In this document: positions 38,604-47,784 of the stretch, one piece after another
How positions within the stretch are numbered: the stretch's first letter is position 1
Layout: each line of letters opens with the position of its first letter
Origin: Rhodobacter sp.
GTDB taxonomy: Bacteria; Pseudomonadota; Alphaproteobacteria; Rhodobacterales; Rhodobacteraceae
Length of the DNA stretch: 64,000 nucleotides
Assembly (NCBI GenBank): GCA_027484145.1
Contig: JAIXUH010000023.1
Location: forward strand, 60,214 to 124,213
Direction of reading: 5' to 3'
The notes under the pieces: generated by a model
What the model was told of the DNA's origin: nothing
Database searches by the model: none
What the model saw: the letters and a program-made list of their open reading frames with translations, nothing else
Made by a program: the position numbers and the translations under genes

Positions 38604-39932
38604 ATGCCCGCCAGCCCGATGAACTCTCAGATCTACGCGAGGCTCTTTGGCGATCCGGAAACCGAGCGTCTGTTTAGTGACAGCGCCGAGGTTCGCGCGA
38701 TGCTGCTGGTTGAGGGGACCTTGGCGCGTGTGCAAGGCCACCTTGGTTTGATCCCGGCCGATGCGGCGGCGTTCATCGAACGTGCCGCGCATGAGGCGCA
38801 GATTGACCCCGCCGCCCTTGCCGCAGAGACGGCCCGCAACGGCGTGCCGGTGCCTGCCTTGCTTGCGGCCTTTCGCAAGGCGGCAACAGCCCCCCACCTG
38901 ATGCAACACCTGCATTGGGGGGCCACCAGTCAGGATATCATGGACACGGGCCTTGCCCTCCGGCTGCGGCCCTTGCTGACCCTGTGGGAGGCACGGCTGG
39001 GCACGCTGTTGCAGCAGATGGCCACCCTTGCCGAAACCCATGCTGCCCTGCCCATGGCCGCCCGCACCTATGGCCAGATCGCCACGCCAACCAGCTTTGG
39101 CGCCGTCGTTGCAAGCTGGGGTTGGCCGCTGATCGCCGCGCGCGACCGTCTGACTGCCTTGCGCCCGATCGTGCTGCAAGTGTCACTGTCAGGTGCCGCT
39201 GGCACCTTGTCCGCGATGGGGCCCGAAGGCCCCGCCGTCCGCGCCGCATTGGCAAAGGCGCTGGACCTGACCGATCCCGGCCACAGCTGGCACAGCGACC
39301 GCTCTGGCATTGGCCAGCTTGCAGGCTTTGCGGCGACGTTGGCCGCATCCTTGGGCAAGCTGGGCGAGGATCTGATCCTGCTGACTCAATCGGGGTTTTC
39401 CGAGGTGACGTTGGGGCAGGGTGGTTCCTCGTCAACGATGCCGCAAAAGCAGAACCCGGTAGCCCCTTCGGCGCTTGTCGCCCTTGCGCGCCATGTCATC
39501 GGGCAGGCCGCCATCCTGCAGGGCGCGGGGCTGCATCGCCAGCAGCGTGACGGCGCGGCATGGTTTACCGAATGGCTGACCCTACCGCAAACCTGCATCG
39601 CGCTTGGCCGTATGCTGACATTGGCGCAGGACTGCCTGTCGCAACTGCAGCCTGACGCGGCGGCCATGGCGGCACAGATGGACCTTGCCCGTGGCAGCAT
39701 CATGGCCGAAGCGCTGACCTTTGCCCTTTCCAGCCAAATGCCGCGGCCCGAAGCCGAGGCACAGGTCAAGGCCTTGCTTGTCGCAGCCGCTGCTCAAAAC
39801 CTGCCACTGGCGACTATTGCCCTGCGCGCCCATCCGGCGCTGGATTGGTCCGGCCTTGTGGCCACCAGCCTTGGCCTTGCGCCAGCTGACGCCCGCGCCT
39901 TTGCCCAAACCGTTGCAAGCCCGTCGTCATAG
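38604..39932 (+). CDS. pcaB: 3-carboxy-cis,cis-muconate cycloisomerase
   Basis: The 442-residue protein is of the fumarase/aspartase superfamily with the signature GSSSTMPQKQNPV and the PcaB-typical HWGATSQDIMDTGLALRLR and ARTYGQIATPTSFGAVVASW. It makes gamma-carboxymuconolactone from beta-carboxymuconate. An ATG six codons downstream is a possible alternative start. It closes the pca operon; pcaI, pcaJ and pcaF are not present in the window. Confidence 0.93.
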   Translation: MPASPMNSQIYARLFGDPETERLFSDSAEVRAMLLVEGTLARVQGHLGLIPADAAAFIERAAHEAQIDPAALAAETARNGVPVPALLAAFRKAATAPHLMQHLHWGATSQDIMDTGLALRLRPLLTLWEARLGTLLQQMATLAETHAALPMAARTYGQIATPTSFGAVVASWGWPLIAARDRLTALRPIVLQVSLSGAAGTLSAMGPEGPAVRAALAKALDLTDPGHSWHSDRSGIGQLAGFAATLAASLGKLGEDLILLTQSGFSEVTLGQGGSSSTMPQKQNPVAPSALVALARHVIGQAAILQGAGLHRQQRDGAAWFTEWLTLPQTCIALGRMLTLAQDCLSQLQPDAAAMAAQMDLARGSIMAEALTFALSSQMPRPEAEAQVKALLVAAAAQNLPLATIALRAHPALDWSGLVATSLGLAPADARAFAQTVASPSS

Positions 39933-39947
39933 CGCCCACACGACCAA

Positions 39948-39963
39948 GGGGCATCCATGCCCC
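39948..39963. terminator. Small convergent hairpin after pcaB
   Basis: GGGGCA and TGCCCC form a 6-bp stem with a 4-base TCCA loop between the convergent pcaB and MFS genes. The stem is short and has no long T tract. Confidence 0.35.
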
Positions 39964-39999
39964 TGCCACGGATACAGGACAGGCCCGCTCGCCATCTTC

Positions 40000-41379
40000 C
40001 TATCCTGCCGGGCGAAGGGCCACCCGGCCACTGTGGCGCGACAGGGGCAGGCACAACAGCGCGGTGGCAAGACCAATCAGGCCAAGGCACAGAAAGGTAA
40101 GCCGGAACGCCTCGATTCCGGCATTCGCCTGTCCGACCAGAACCACCGCGATTGCCGTACCAAAAACGCCACCCAATTGCCGCACGGCGTTGTTAACCGC
40201 CCCACCCACCCCGAACCGCGCCGGTGGCAGGCCCGCCACGGCGGCGCCTGACAGGCCCACCAACAGCAGCCCGACAGCGGTGCCGCCGACAATCTGCATC
40301 GGGAACCAGAGGGTCAGATAGGCGGGCGTGGCGGTGACATGCCATGCCACCCACATTTGCGCCCCCGCATAAAGCAGCCCACCTGCCACCAGCACCGCCC
40401 GATGCCCCACCCGCGCCACCAGCCGGCCCGAACCTATGGCGACGGCAATCACCACCAACGGCCCCGGCGTGACGGCCAGCCCCGTCAGGCCCTGGGAGTA
40501 GCCCCAGATGCCCAGCAGGAACAGGAACGACGACAGGAACATCATCGAAAACGCGATGCCAAAGACAAAACTCGCCACGGTGACAAGGGCATAGGTGCGG
40601 TCAGCGAAGAGGGTCATGTCGATGGCGGCAGCGCGCCGCCCACGTGCCCAAAGCGCATAGCTGGCCAGAAGGCCCACCCCCACCAGCACTGGCCCCCAGA
40701 CGGTTGGCGCGGCAAAGCCCGCCTGATCCACCTGCACCACGCCCCATGTCAGCGCGGCCACCCCGCTGGCGATCATGGCGATGCCGGGAAGATCCAGCCC
40801 CTCGCCCGCATCCGCGCCCTTCAGCGCAGGCAAGCGGGCGGCGGCAAACCACAGGATCAGCGCGCCGAACGGCAGGTTGACCAGAAACGCCGCACGCCAG
40901 CTTGCCACCTCGATTAGGATGGCCCCCGCGCCGGGGCCGACCGCAGCCCCCAAAGCGCCGGCGGCGCTCCACAGCCCGACGATGGCGCTGCGCTTGCTTG
41001 CCGGGAAGGCGCCAAGGATCAGCGCGAGTGAGGCCGGCGTCAGCACGGCACCGCCCACGGCCTGCACGATACGCGCCGCGATCAGGGTGCCGGTGCCGGG
41101 GGCCATGCCACAGGCGGCCGAGGCCAGCGTGAACAGCGCCACCCCGAACAGGAACAGGCGTTTCGCCCCGTGCAGATCGACTTGCCGCCCCGCTGGCACC
41201 AGTAGGGCTGCATAGAGGATGGTATAGGCGTTCAGCACCCATGACAGCGTTGTGGGCGGGGTCTCGGCAAAGGTGGCGCGAAGGGCAGGAAAGGCCGCCA
41301 CTGCAATGGTCGCATCGACCGACACAAGGAACACCACCGCACTGGCAATGGCGAAGACGACCCAAGGGTTGACGGCCAT
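40000..41379 (-). CDS. DHA2-type MFS drug transporter (14 TM)
   Basis: The 459-residue protein has 14 predicted membrane segments and the DHA2 (EmrB/QacA) motifs: VDATIAVAAFPALRATF in helix 1, WVLNAYTILYAALLVPAGRQVDLHGAKRLFLFG, and ARIVQAVGGAVLTPASLALI. It would export amphipathic compounds using the proton gradient. It is the last gene behind the adaptor, RND and SDR genes, 4 bp from the SDR stop, and probably shares TetR control. Confidence 0.88.
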   Translation of the reverse strand: MAVNPWVVFAIASAVVFLVSVDATIAVAAFPALRATFAETPPTTLSWVLNAYTILYAALLVPAGRQVDLHGAKRLFLFGVALFTLASAACGMAPGTGTLIAARIVQAVGGAVLTPASLALILGAFPASKRSAIVGLWSAAGALGAAVGPGAGAILIEVASWRAAFLVNLPFGALILWFAAARLPALKGADAGEGLDLPGIAMIASGVAALTWGVVQVDQAGFAAPTVWGPVLVGVGLLASYALWARGRRAAAIDMTLFADRTYALVTVASFVFGIAFSMMFLSSFLFLLGIWGYSQGLTGLAVTPGPLVVIAVAIGSGRLVARVGHRAVLVAGGLLYAGAQMWVAWHVTATPAYLTLWFPMQIVGGTAVGLLLVGLSGAAVAGLPPARFGVGGAVNNAVRQLGGVFGTAIAVVLVGQANAGIEAFRLTFLCLGLIGLATALLCLPLSRHSGRVALRPAG

Positions 41380-41383
41380 TGCC

Positions 41384-42193
41384 CTATCCCTTTGTCTGGG
41401 GGCTCATGCCGCGCATGATCTGGCCCAGCACCTGCACCCGCGCCCAGCGGGGCAGCACGGCCAGCGACCAGCCCAGCAGCTTGGCCAGAAACCCCGGCCG
41501 CACCGTGCCGCCGCGGGGCAGGGCCGCCAGCGCGATGCGGGCCACGGCATCCGGGGTTTCGGCACGGCTCATCTGCATTCTGGCGCGGGCCGCAAACCCT
41601 GTCCCGACCGGGCCGGGGGCCACTGACAGCACGCTGATACCACGAGGCTGCATCTCAGTCGCCAACCCTTCGGCAAAGGCCTGTACAAAGCACTTGGTCG
41701 CGGCATAGGTCGCCGAGAACGGCGCACCGCTGAACCCCACGACCGAGCTGAACAGCACGATCCCGCCCTGTCCGCGCCCCCCTTTGCCGCGCTTGGCCAT
41801 ACGTGCGCCAAAGCCATGCGTCAGCGCCACCACCGACCGGCAGTTCACATCGACCATATTCGCCTCGCTGTCGGCATCCCGCAACAGGAACGGCCCGACG
41901 GACCCAAAGCCCGCTGCCACCACCAGAAGGCCGATGTCATGGCCTGCAGTCTGGGCCAGCAGGGCGGGAACGGCCTGCGGATCGCCCAGATCAGCGGTGA
42001 TGACCTGCACCTTGACGCCATGCCGCGCGACCAGTTCTTGTGCAAGGGCCTGCAAGACCGCTTCGCGCCGGGCGACCAGCACAAGGTCAAAGCCCTGCGC
42101 CGCCAGCGCCCCGGCAAAGGCGCGGCCAATGCCGTCGCTGGCCCCGGTGATCAGCGCGGCGGGGCCAAAGCGGGATGTCAGATCATGCGTCAT
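41384..42193 (-). CDS. Short-chain dehydrogenase of the efflux operon
   Basis: The 269-residue SDR has the cofactor motif ITGASDGIGRAFAG, the Ser in FSSVVGFSGAPFS and YAATK as the active site (YxxxK). It resembles DltE/YciK-type SDRs of broad or unknown substrate. The start at 42193 is 23 bp from the RND stop; a 40-residue extension into that gene was rejected. It may modify the toxic compound exported by the pumps; the substrate is unknown. Confidence 0.78.
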   Translation of the reverse strand: MTHDLTSRFGPAALITGASDGIGRAFAGALAAQGFDLVLVARREAVLQALAQELVARHGVKVQVITADLGDPQAVPALLAQTAGHDIGLLVVAAGFGSVGPFLLRDADSEANMVDVNCRSVVALTHGFGARMAKRGKGGRGQGGIVLFSSVVGFSGAPFSATYAATKCFVQAFAEGLATEMQPRGISVLSVAPGPVGTGFAARARMQMSRAETPDAVARIALAALPRGGTVRPGFLAKLLGWSLAVLPRWARVQVLGQIMRGMSPQTKG

Positions 42194-42215
42194 CGGTGCG
42201 TCCTTGGTTGATGGG

Positions 42216-45200
42216 TCATTCGGCGGCAAGACGAAGGGGCGGCAGGCTGGCCGGCTGTTGTGGCGCGGCCTGATCCGCAGGCGATGTGGGCCTGACCCGG
42301 AACCATGCCGCATAAAGCGCGGGCAGAAAGAACAGCGTCAGCACCGTGGCCACGATCAGCCCACCCATGATCGACAAGGCCATCGGCCCCCAGAACACCG
42401 ACCGCGCCAGCGGGATCATGGCAAGGATCGCCGCCAGCGCCGTTAGCACCACGGGCCGCGCCCGGCGCACGGTGCTTTCGACAATGGCCTGCCATGGCGG
42501 GCTGCCTGCGGCCATGTCATGATCGATCTGGTCCACCAGAATAACTGTGTTGCGCATGATCATGCCCGCCAGCGCGATCACACCCAAAAGGGCGACAAAG
42601 CCGAAGGGAGCGTTGAACAAAAGAAGGGCGGCGACCGCCCCGATGGCCCCGAGGGGGGCGGTCAGGAACACCAGCAACAGCTTTGAAAAGCTGCGCAATT
42701 GCAGCATCAGAAGCGACAGCATGACCAGGATCATCAGCGGAAAGATCCGGAATAGCGCGCCGTTGGCCTTGTTGCTTTCCTCGACCGCGCCGCCGGTTTC
42801 GATGCGGTAACCGGGCGGCAGGGTGGCGATGATGCCTTGCAGCGCGGGTTCGATCTGCGCCGTCACCGTCGGGGCCTGCAGGCCCGCGACAATATCGGTG
42901 CGGACGGTCAGCGCCGTGTCGCGGTTGCGCCGCCACAGGATCGGCTCTTCGAACCCATACGAGACTGTCGCCAATTGGTTCAGCGGCACGGCACCGCCGC
43001 CCGGCAACAGCACGGTCATGTCGCCCAAGGCCGAAGGGTTGGCGCGTTCATCAGCAGGGGCGCGGACAACCACGTCGATCAACGCGGTCCCTTCGCGGTA
43101 TTCGGTGACCTTTACGCCTGACACCAGCAGTTGCAGCGTATTGGCCACCGTTTCGGTGTTCAGCCCCAGCGCGCGGATACGGTCCTGATCCAGCGTGACC
43201 TGCAGTGTCTTGGCCTGTTCGTTCCAGTCGAACTGCGGATCAACGGTGTTGGGGTTGGCGACCATCACGTTCCGCACCTCGGCCGCAATCTGGCGTACCT
43301 GTGCCGGGTCGGGGCCAATGACGCGAAACTGCACCGGAAAGCCGACGGGCGGGCCGAACACGATCTGGTCCACCCGGATGCGGGCCTGCGGCACGGCCCC
43401 CGCCGCAACCGCCGTCTCGATCTTGGCCCGCAGCCTGTCGCGTGCGGCCGCATCGCGTGCCATGATCACGGTCATCGCGAAAGACGGGTTTGGCAACGCC
43501 GGGTTCAGCGCGAAAAAGAACCGGGGCGCGCCAGCGCCGACATAGGTTGATGAGAACCGCACATCGGGGTCACCCGTCACCAAGGCTTCGGCGGCCAGTG
43601 CAGCCTTGGCGGTGGCATCGATCGAAGTTCCTTCGGGCATCCGGGTTTCAATGAACAACTCGGCCCGCGCCGAGGTGGGAAAGAACTGTTGCTGCACGAA
43701 GCCCATGCCGACCCCAGTGCCCACCAATGCCGCCAGTGTCAGCCCGATCACCACCCAACGGGCGCGCAGGCTGACATTCACCCCGGCCCGCAGCAGGCGG
43801 TAAAGGCGGCCGTCATAGCTGCCATGATGCGCGCCGGGTTTGGGCGGGGGCAAAAGCTTCATCCCCAGATAGGGCGTCACGATCACGGCCACGACCCACG
43901 ACACGATCAGCGCAAGTCCGACGACCCAAAAGATGTTGCCCGCATATTCGCCGCTGGTGGACTGTGCCAGACCCACGGGCAGAAAGCCCGCCGCGGTGAC
44001 CAGCGTCCCGGTCAGCATCGGGAATGCGGTGCTGGTCCATGCGGCTGACGCAGCAGCAATCCGGTCATAACCCTCTTCGATCTTTACCACCATCATCTCG
44101 ACCGCGATGATGGCATCATCCACCAGCAGCCCCAGCGCGATGATCAGGGCCCCCAGCGTGATCCGGTCGAAGTTCAGGCCCATGGCCTGCATGATCACAA
44201 AGACCACCGCCAGCACGATGGGCACCGACAGCGCCACCACGATTCCCGTTCGCAGGCCCAGCGTGACGAAGGACACCACCAGCACGATCACCAGCGCCTC
44301 AAGAAAGGTATGAATGAATTCGTCAAAGGCATGTTCAACAATATCGGCCTGATCAGAGGCTTGCGTCACCTCGACCCCAAGCGGCAGATCGGCGCGAAAG
44401 GCTTCGACTTCGGCTGCCAGAACCTTGCCCAGATGCACGACATTGGCCCCGTCGGCCATGGTGACGCCAACCGCCACCGCCGGTACACCGTTGAAGAATG
44501 CCAGATAGACGGGGGGGTCTTCATACCCGCGCCTGACCTCGGCGATGTCGCCAAGGCGGATCACGGCCGGACCGGTGGCAATCGGCAGATCACGCAGGTT
44601 GGCAAGACTGCCCAGATCGCCGCTGACCCGCACCTGCATGGTGTCCGCCTCGGTCTGAAAGGCCCCCGCCGCCGTCATTGCGTTCTGGGCGGCGATGGCG
44701 TCGAAAATGGCCTGCGGATTGATCCCCAGTGTCGCCAGCCGATGATGGCTGATCTCGACGAAGATACGTTCTTCGACAGCACCGATCACCGACACCTTGG
44801 CCGCATCCTCGACCGCCAGCAGGCGCGTGCGCAGGCGTTCGGCATAATCTTCAAGATCGGCCCGCCCCAGCCCTTCGCCTGTGATCTGATAAATGGCGGA
44901 ATAGACATCGCCGAATTCGTCGTTGAAAAACGGCCCAATCAGGCCCTGCGGCAACGTCGGGCGCAGGTCGGCAACCTTTTTGCGGATCTGATACCAGATG
45001 TCCGAGGCTTCCTTGCGCACCGAATCCTTCAGTTGCACTTGCAAAACCACTGCGCCGGGCCGCGAAAAGGTGCTGACATGGTCCAGTTCCGGCAATTCCT
45101 GAATGGCGCGCTCGATCGGTTCGGCCACTAGGTTCTGGATGTCGCTTGCCGTAGCACCGGGCCAGACCGCCTGCACCACCATGGTCTTGATGGTAAAGGT

Positions 45201-45323
45201 CGGGTCTTCGGCGCGGCCAAGGCTGACATAGGCCATCGCCCCTGCCACCAGCGCGACGATGATCGCAAACAGCGTAACGGCAGGATTGGTGACCGACCAG
45301 AAGGACAGGTTGAAACGTTGCAT
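42216..45323 (-). CDS. RND-family inner-membrane efflux permease
   Basis: The 1035-residue protein has the HAE-RND layout: TM1 after MQRFNLSFWSVTNPAVTL, two large periplasmic loops, and the proton-relay pair in TM4 (GLLVDDAIIAVEMMVVK). The loops have the typical GDIAEVRRGYEDPP and PLNQLATVSYGFEEP segments. It pairs with the adaptor encoded 3 bp upstream; an outer-membrane TolC-like partner is not in the operon. It exports hydrophobic compounds, possibly toxic aromatics given the neighbourhood. Confidence 0.93.
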   Translation of the reverse strand: MQRFNLSFWSVTNPAVTLFAIIVALVAGAMAYVSLGRAEDPTFTIKTMVVQAVWPGATASDIQNLVAEPIERAIQELPELDHVSTFSRPGAVVLQVQLKDSVRKEASDIWYQIRKKVADLRPTLPQGLIGPFFNDEFGDVYSAIYQITGEGLGRADLEDYAERLRTRLLAVEDAAKVSVIGAVEERIFVEISHHRLATLGINPQAIFDAIAAQNAMTAAGAFQTEADTMQVRVSGDLGSLANLRDLPIATGPAVIRLGDIAEVRRGYEDPPVYLAFFNGVPAVAVGVTMADGANVVHLGKVLAAEVEAFRADLPLGVEVTQASDQADIVEHAFDEFIHTFLEALVIVLVVSFVTLGLRTGIVVALSVPIVLAVVFVIMQAMGLNFDRITLGALIIALGLLVDDAIIAVEMMVVKIEEGYDRIAAASAAWTSTAFPMLTGTLVTAAGFLPVGLAQSTSGEYAGNIFWVVGLALIVSWVVAVIVTPYLGMKLLPPPKPGAHHGSYDGRLYRLLRAGVNVSLRARWVVIGLTLAALVGTGVGMGFVQQQFFPTSARAELFIETRMPEGTSIDATAKAALAAEALVTGDPDVRFSSTYVGAGAPRFFFALNPALPNPSFAMTVIMARDAAARDRLRAKIETAVAAGAVPQARIRVDQIVFGPPVGFPVQFRVIGPDPAQVRQIAAEVRNVMVANPNTVDPQFDWNEQAKTLQVTLDQDRIRALGLNTETVANTLQLLVSGVKVTEYREGTALIDVVVRAPADERANPSALGDMTVLLPGGGAVPLNQLATVSYGFEEPILWRRNRDTALTVRTDIVAGLQAPTVTAQIEPALQGIIATLPPGYRIETGGAVEESNKANGALFRIFPLMILVMLSLLMLQLRSFSKLLLVFLTAPLGAIGAVAALLLFNAPFGFVALLGVIALAGMIMRNTVILVDQIDHDMAAGSPPWQAIVESTVRRARPVVLTALAAILAMIPLARSVFWGPMALSIMGGLIVATVLTLFFLPALYAAWFRVRPTSPADQAAPQQPASLPPLRLAAE

Positions 45324-45326
45324 GGC

Positions 45327-46496
45327 TCAACTCTCCGGGCTGGGTGCAGTTTCCACCACGCGCACCGGGCGGGCGGGGTCGACCTTGTGGGCGCCAAGGC
45401 TGATGACCATGTCGCCTGCGGCCAGTCCGCCGCGCAGATGCGCTGTCAGGCCATCAGCGCCCACCAGCGTGACCGGCACACGCTCGACCCGGGTGGAACC
45501 CGGTGCAATCCGCCAGACCGCCGCACCCGTGCCATCGTTCATGACCGCCGCCAGTGGCAGGCGCGCCACGGGTGCGTCACCCATCGTGCCCACCGGTGCG
45601 TGCAGCCGCACGGTGACCGTCCGCCCGAGGGATGCCATGGCATCTGGCGCGGTCAGGGTCATCCGCACGCGGTAGGTGCGGCCGACCGCGCCCACATCGG
45701 GCGAGATGTCGCGCAGTGTCAGGGCATAGGGCGTGCCCTCTTGCCCCCACAGCACCGCCTGCGCGGTTGCCGTATTCAGAAGTTCACGCCGCTGTTCGGG
45801 CAGGGCAAAGACCACGTCCAGCAGGCCCGTTTCGGCCAGTGTTAGCACCGGCTGACCGGCGGCCACCACTTGCCCCGTCTCGGCCAGAGTTGCGGTCACC
45901 ACGCCGTCGGATTCGGCCAACAGATCGGTATACGACAATCGGTTCCGGGCCAAAGCCTGTGCGCGGTCGGCCCGATCTGCGCGCGCGCGGGCTTCGGCTT
46001 CGGCGCTGATGGCGCGGTCAAGGGCGGCCTGTGCGACATGGCCTTTTGCGAACAGGTCGCGGCTGCGCGAAACTTCTGCCTGTGCGCGGGATAAATCGGT
46101 GCGGGCGGCGGCCAGGTCGGCGGCCGCTGCCTCAAGCTCCAGCCGGGCGTCTGTATCGTCAAGCCGCGCCACAACCTGCCCTAAGGTGACGCGTTCCCCC
46201 ACCTCGACCATCCGTGCCACCAGTTTGCCCGGCACGCGAAACCCAAGGGGGGCTTCATGCCGGGGGCGGATGGTTCCGGTAAAGGTTTCAGATGTGTCCA
46301 TGGCCGCAAGGGCCACCCGCGTCACCCGAACCGGCTGTGCCGGACGCTCTGCCGCGGTGGCGCGATCCTGCAGGGGCGGGGCCGACAGTCCGGCCAGCAT
46401 AGGGGCCAGTTGATCGCGCAGGCCATAGCCGCCTGCGCCGAGGGCTGCGATGACCAGAACTATCCAGACGGCCTTGCGGGGGATTGACCTTGCCAT
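45327..46496 (-). CDS. RND periplasmic adaptor (membrane fusion protein)
   Basis: The 389-residue adaptor has one N-terminal membrane helix (KAVWIVLVIAALGAGGYGL), a lipoyl-like half around GFRVPGKLVARMVEVGERVTLGQ, an alpha-hairpin (LEAAAADLAAARTDLSRAQAEV) and a second lipoyl half with YTDLLAESDGVVTATLAETGQVV. It connects the RND pump to an outer-membrane channel. A GAGGG site lies 5 bases upstream of the ATG at 46496. The promoter region contains the long inverted repeat described below. Confidence 0.9.
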   Translation of the reverse strand: MARSIPRKAVWIVLVIAALGAGGYGLRDQLAPMLAGLSAPPLQDRATAAERPAQPVRVTRVALAAMDTSETFTGTIRPRHEAPLGFRVPGKLVARMVEVGERVTLGQVVARLDDTDARLELEAAAADLAAARTDLSRAQAEVSRSRDLFAKGHVAQAALDRAISAEAEARARADRADRAQALARNRLSYTDLLAESDGVVTATLAETGQVVAAGQPVLTLAETGLLDVVFALPEQRRELLNTATAQAVLWGQEGTPYALTLRDISPDVGAVGRTYRVRMTLTAPDAMASLGRTVTVRLHAPVGTMGDAPVARLPLAAVMNDGTGAAVWRIAPGSTRVERVPVTLVGADGLTAHLRGGLAAGDMVISLGAHKVDPARPVRVVETAPSPES

Positions 46497-46515
46497 ATGC
46501 GCCCTCGTCGAGAAT

Positions 46516-46565
46516 CTTGCCATGTTAGTTGTTCTAACTTATGTTGGTCACACTAACATGGCAAG
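46516..46565. promoter_or_regulatory. 14-bp inverted repeat operator for TetR
   Basis: CTTGCCATGTTAGT (46516-46529) and ACTAACATGGCAAG (46552-46565) are perfect inverted arms with a 22-base spacer. A third half-site CTAAC (46534-46538) is in the spacer and forms GTTAG-N5-CTAAC with the left arm. It lies between the divergent adaptor and TetR genes. Confidence 0.65.
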
Positions 46566-46649
46566 CATGATCTTGACCGCCCTCTCACTTTGCATCGACG
46601 GCCCAAGCGGCTAGAAGCAAAGCCGACCCGACTGCGCAAAGGAACCTGA

Positions 46650-47255
46650 GTGAAGACGTCCTATCATCATGGCGAATTGCGGCAGGCGCTGATCGACGCT
46701 GCACGCCTGCTGATCAAAGAGCGGATGGGCAACGATTTCAGCCTGTCGGATGCCTGTCGCCGCGCCGGGGTATCGACTGCAGCGCCCTATCGCCATTTTT
46801 CGGACAAGACCCAGATCATCAACGAAGTGGTGGCCCAAGGCTTCGCCGACATGACGGGAAGATTTCGCACCGCAGCCTCTGCCTTTCCGCCCGGCGCGCG
46901 TGAGCGCATCGTGATGGTGGGGCAGGTGTATCTGACCTTTGCCATCGACGAGCCGTCGCTGTTTCGCATGATGTTCAGCCAAAGACCGAACCTGTCGGAA
47001 GAGGATATCGTGACCGCACAGGGCAAGGCGTGCTTTGCCTATGTCATTCAGGAGGTGCTGGATTATTGCACCATCAACGGGGTCGAAGGCGATGCCCAGA
47101 TGATTGCGCTGCAATTGTGGACCCTTGTGCACGGGGCCGCCAGCCTGACGATTGACGGTGATTATGCCAAGGTCGCCCCACAGATCGACATCGGCCAGAT
47201 GATCGCCTTGGGGGCCGAGCGGCTGTTGTTCCTGTTGCCGCGGCGGGCAGGGTAG
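46650..47255 (+). CDS. TetR-family regulator of the RND operon
   Basis: The 201-residue protein has an N-terminal TetR HTH (FSLSDACRRAGVSTAAPYRHFSDKTQIINEV) and a WHG-type C-terminal domain (QLWTLVHGAASLTIDG). A GTG start follows AAAGGAA by about 6 bases. It is divergent from the RND efflux operon and probably represses it until an exported compound binds. Confidence 0.88.
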   Translation: MKTSYHHGELRQALIDAARLLIKERMGNDFSLSDACRRAGVSTAAPYRHFSDKTQIINEVVAQGFADMTGRFRTAASAFPPGARERIVMVGQVYLTFAIDEPSLFRMMFSQRPNLSEEDIVTAQGKACFAYVIQEVLDYCTINGVEGDAQMIALQLWTLVHGAASLTIDGDYAKVAPQIDIGQMIALGAERLLFLLPRRAG

Positions 47256-47429
47256 CGCGGGCGATTTGGCAACGTGCCTTTCCGCAGCAACCGCGGACTG
47301 CCCGGACAGGACCATGCGTAAACCGAGCAGCATCATTGCGTGGTGACGCAAGCCCGCGATGACAAGGGCCAGCAGGGGCGCGGAATCCATCCTTGGCGAG
47401 CGGCCGGTATTGCGCGCTGTCGCCGCACG
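47256..47429. other. Intergenic sequence left of the IS remnant
   Basis: This 174-bp stretch follows the TetR gene and holds no supported gene, hairpin or operator. It has no codon structure on either strand that I could match to a family. Confidence 0.5.
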
Positions 47430-47567
47430 TTCCGGCACGAATGGCTTGACACAGGCATCGTCGGAACCGTCGGGGAGGCTCAGGGTTTCGCCAAGCAAAG
47501 GCTCTGGACTTACAACAATGGCCGCCCGAACACGGTAGTGGCGGCATTGCTCCCACCGACGAACTGA
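47430..47567 (+). pseudogene. Remnant of an IS3-family transposase (OrfB C-terminus)
   Basis: Reading in frame from 47430 gives FRHEWLDTGIVGTVGEAQ and then LWTYNNGRPNTVVAALLPP before a stop. This resembles the end of IS3-family OrfB proteins, where RHEWL, EEAQ, WLWTYNNERPN and GGITPAM recur. Only about 45 codons remain, with replaced residues at the conserved G-G-I-T-P, and no transposase core, OrfA or terminal repeats were found. It is a decayed fragment marking a past insertion at the border of the RTX region. Confidence 0.6.
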
Positions 47568-47784
47568 ATTTGGTGGCGTGCGTTCTGCGACTGCACTCTT
47601 CGAGGGGTGGGGTTTTGGCGGGCCATGCTGGGACAGGGGTCAGACGGGGCTGCGACGTCCTACCTGACTGGCCTGTCGGCACAGGGGCCGGGCATGCCCA
47701 TCAGGCGGATCAAAACGCACTCCAGCCTTGGCCGGGATGGTCCTTCACAGGCCCCCCGGTTTGGCGGCTTACAAACCCCGTTGG
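47568..47784. other. Intergenic sequence between IS remnant and RTX gene
   Basis: The 217-bp stretch holds no supported gene. It may include the 3' untranslated end of the RTX gene on the minus strand, but no terminator hairpin was evident. Confidence 0.4.

Noticed and set aside
47256..47429. Minus-strand frame overlapping the end of the TetR gene and the following gap
   Set aside because: Most of it is antisense to the TetR gene, and the remainder has no family resemblance.
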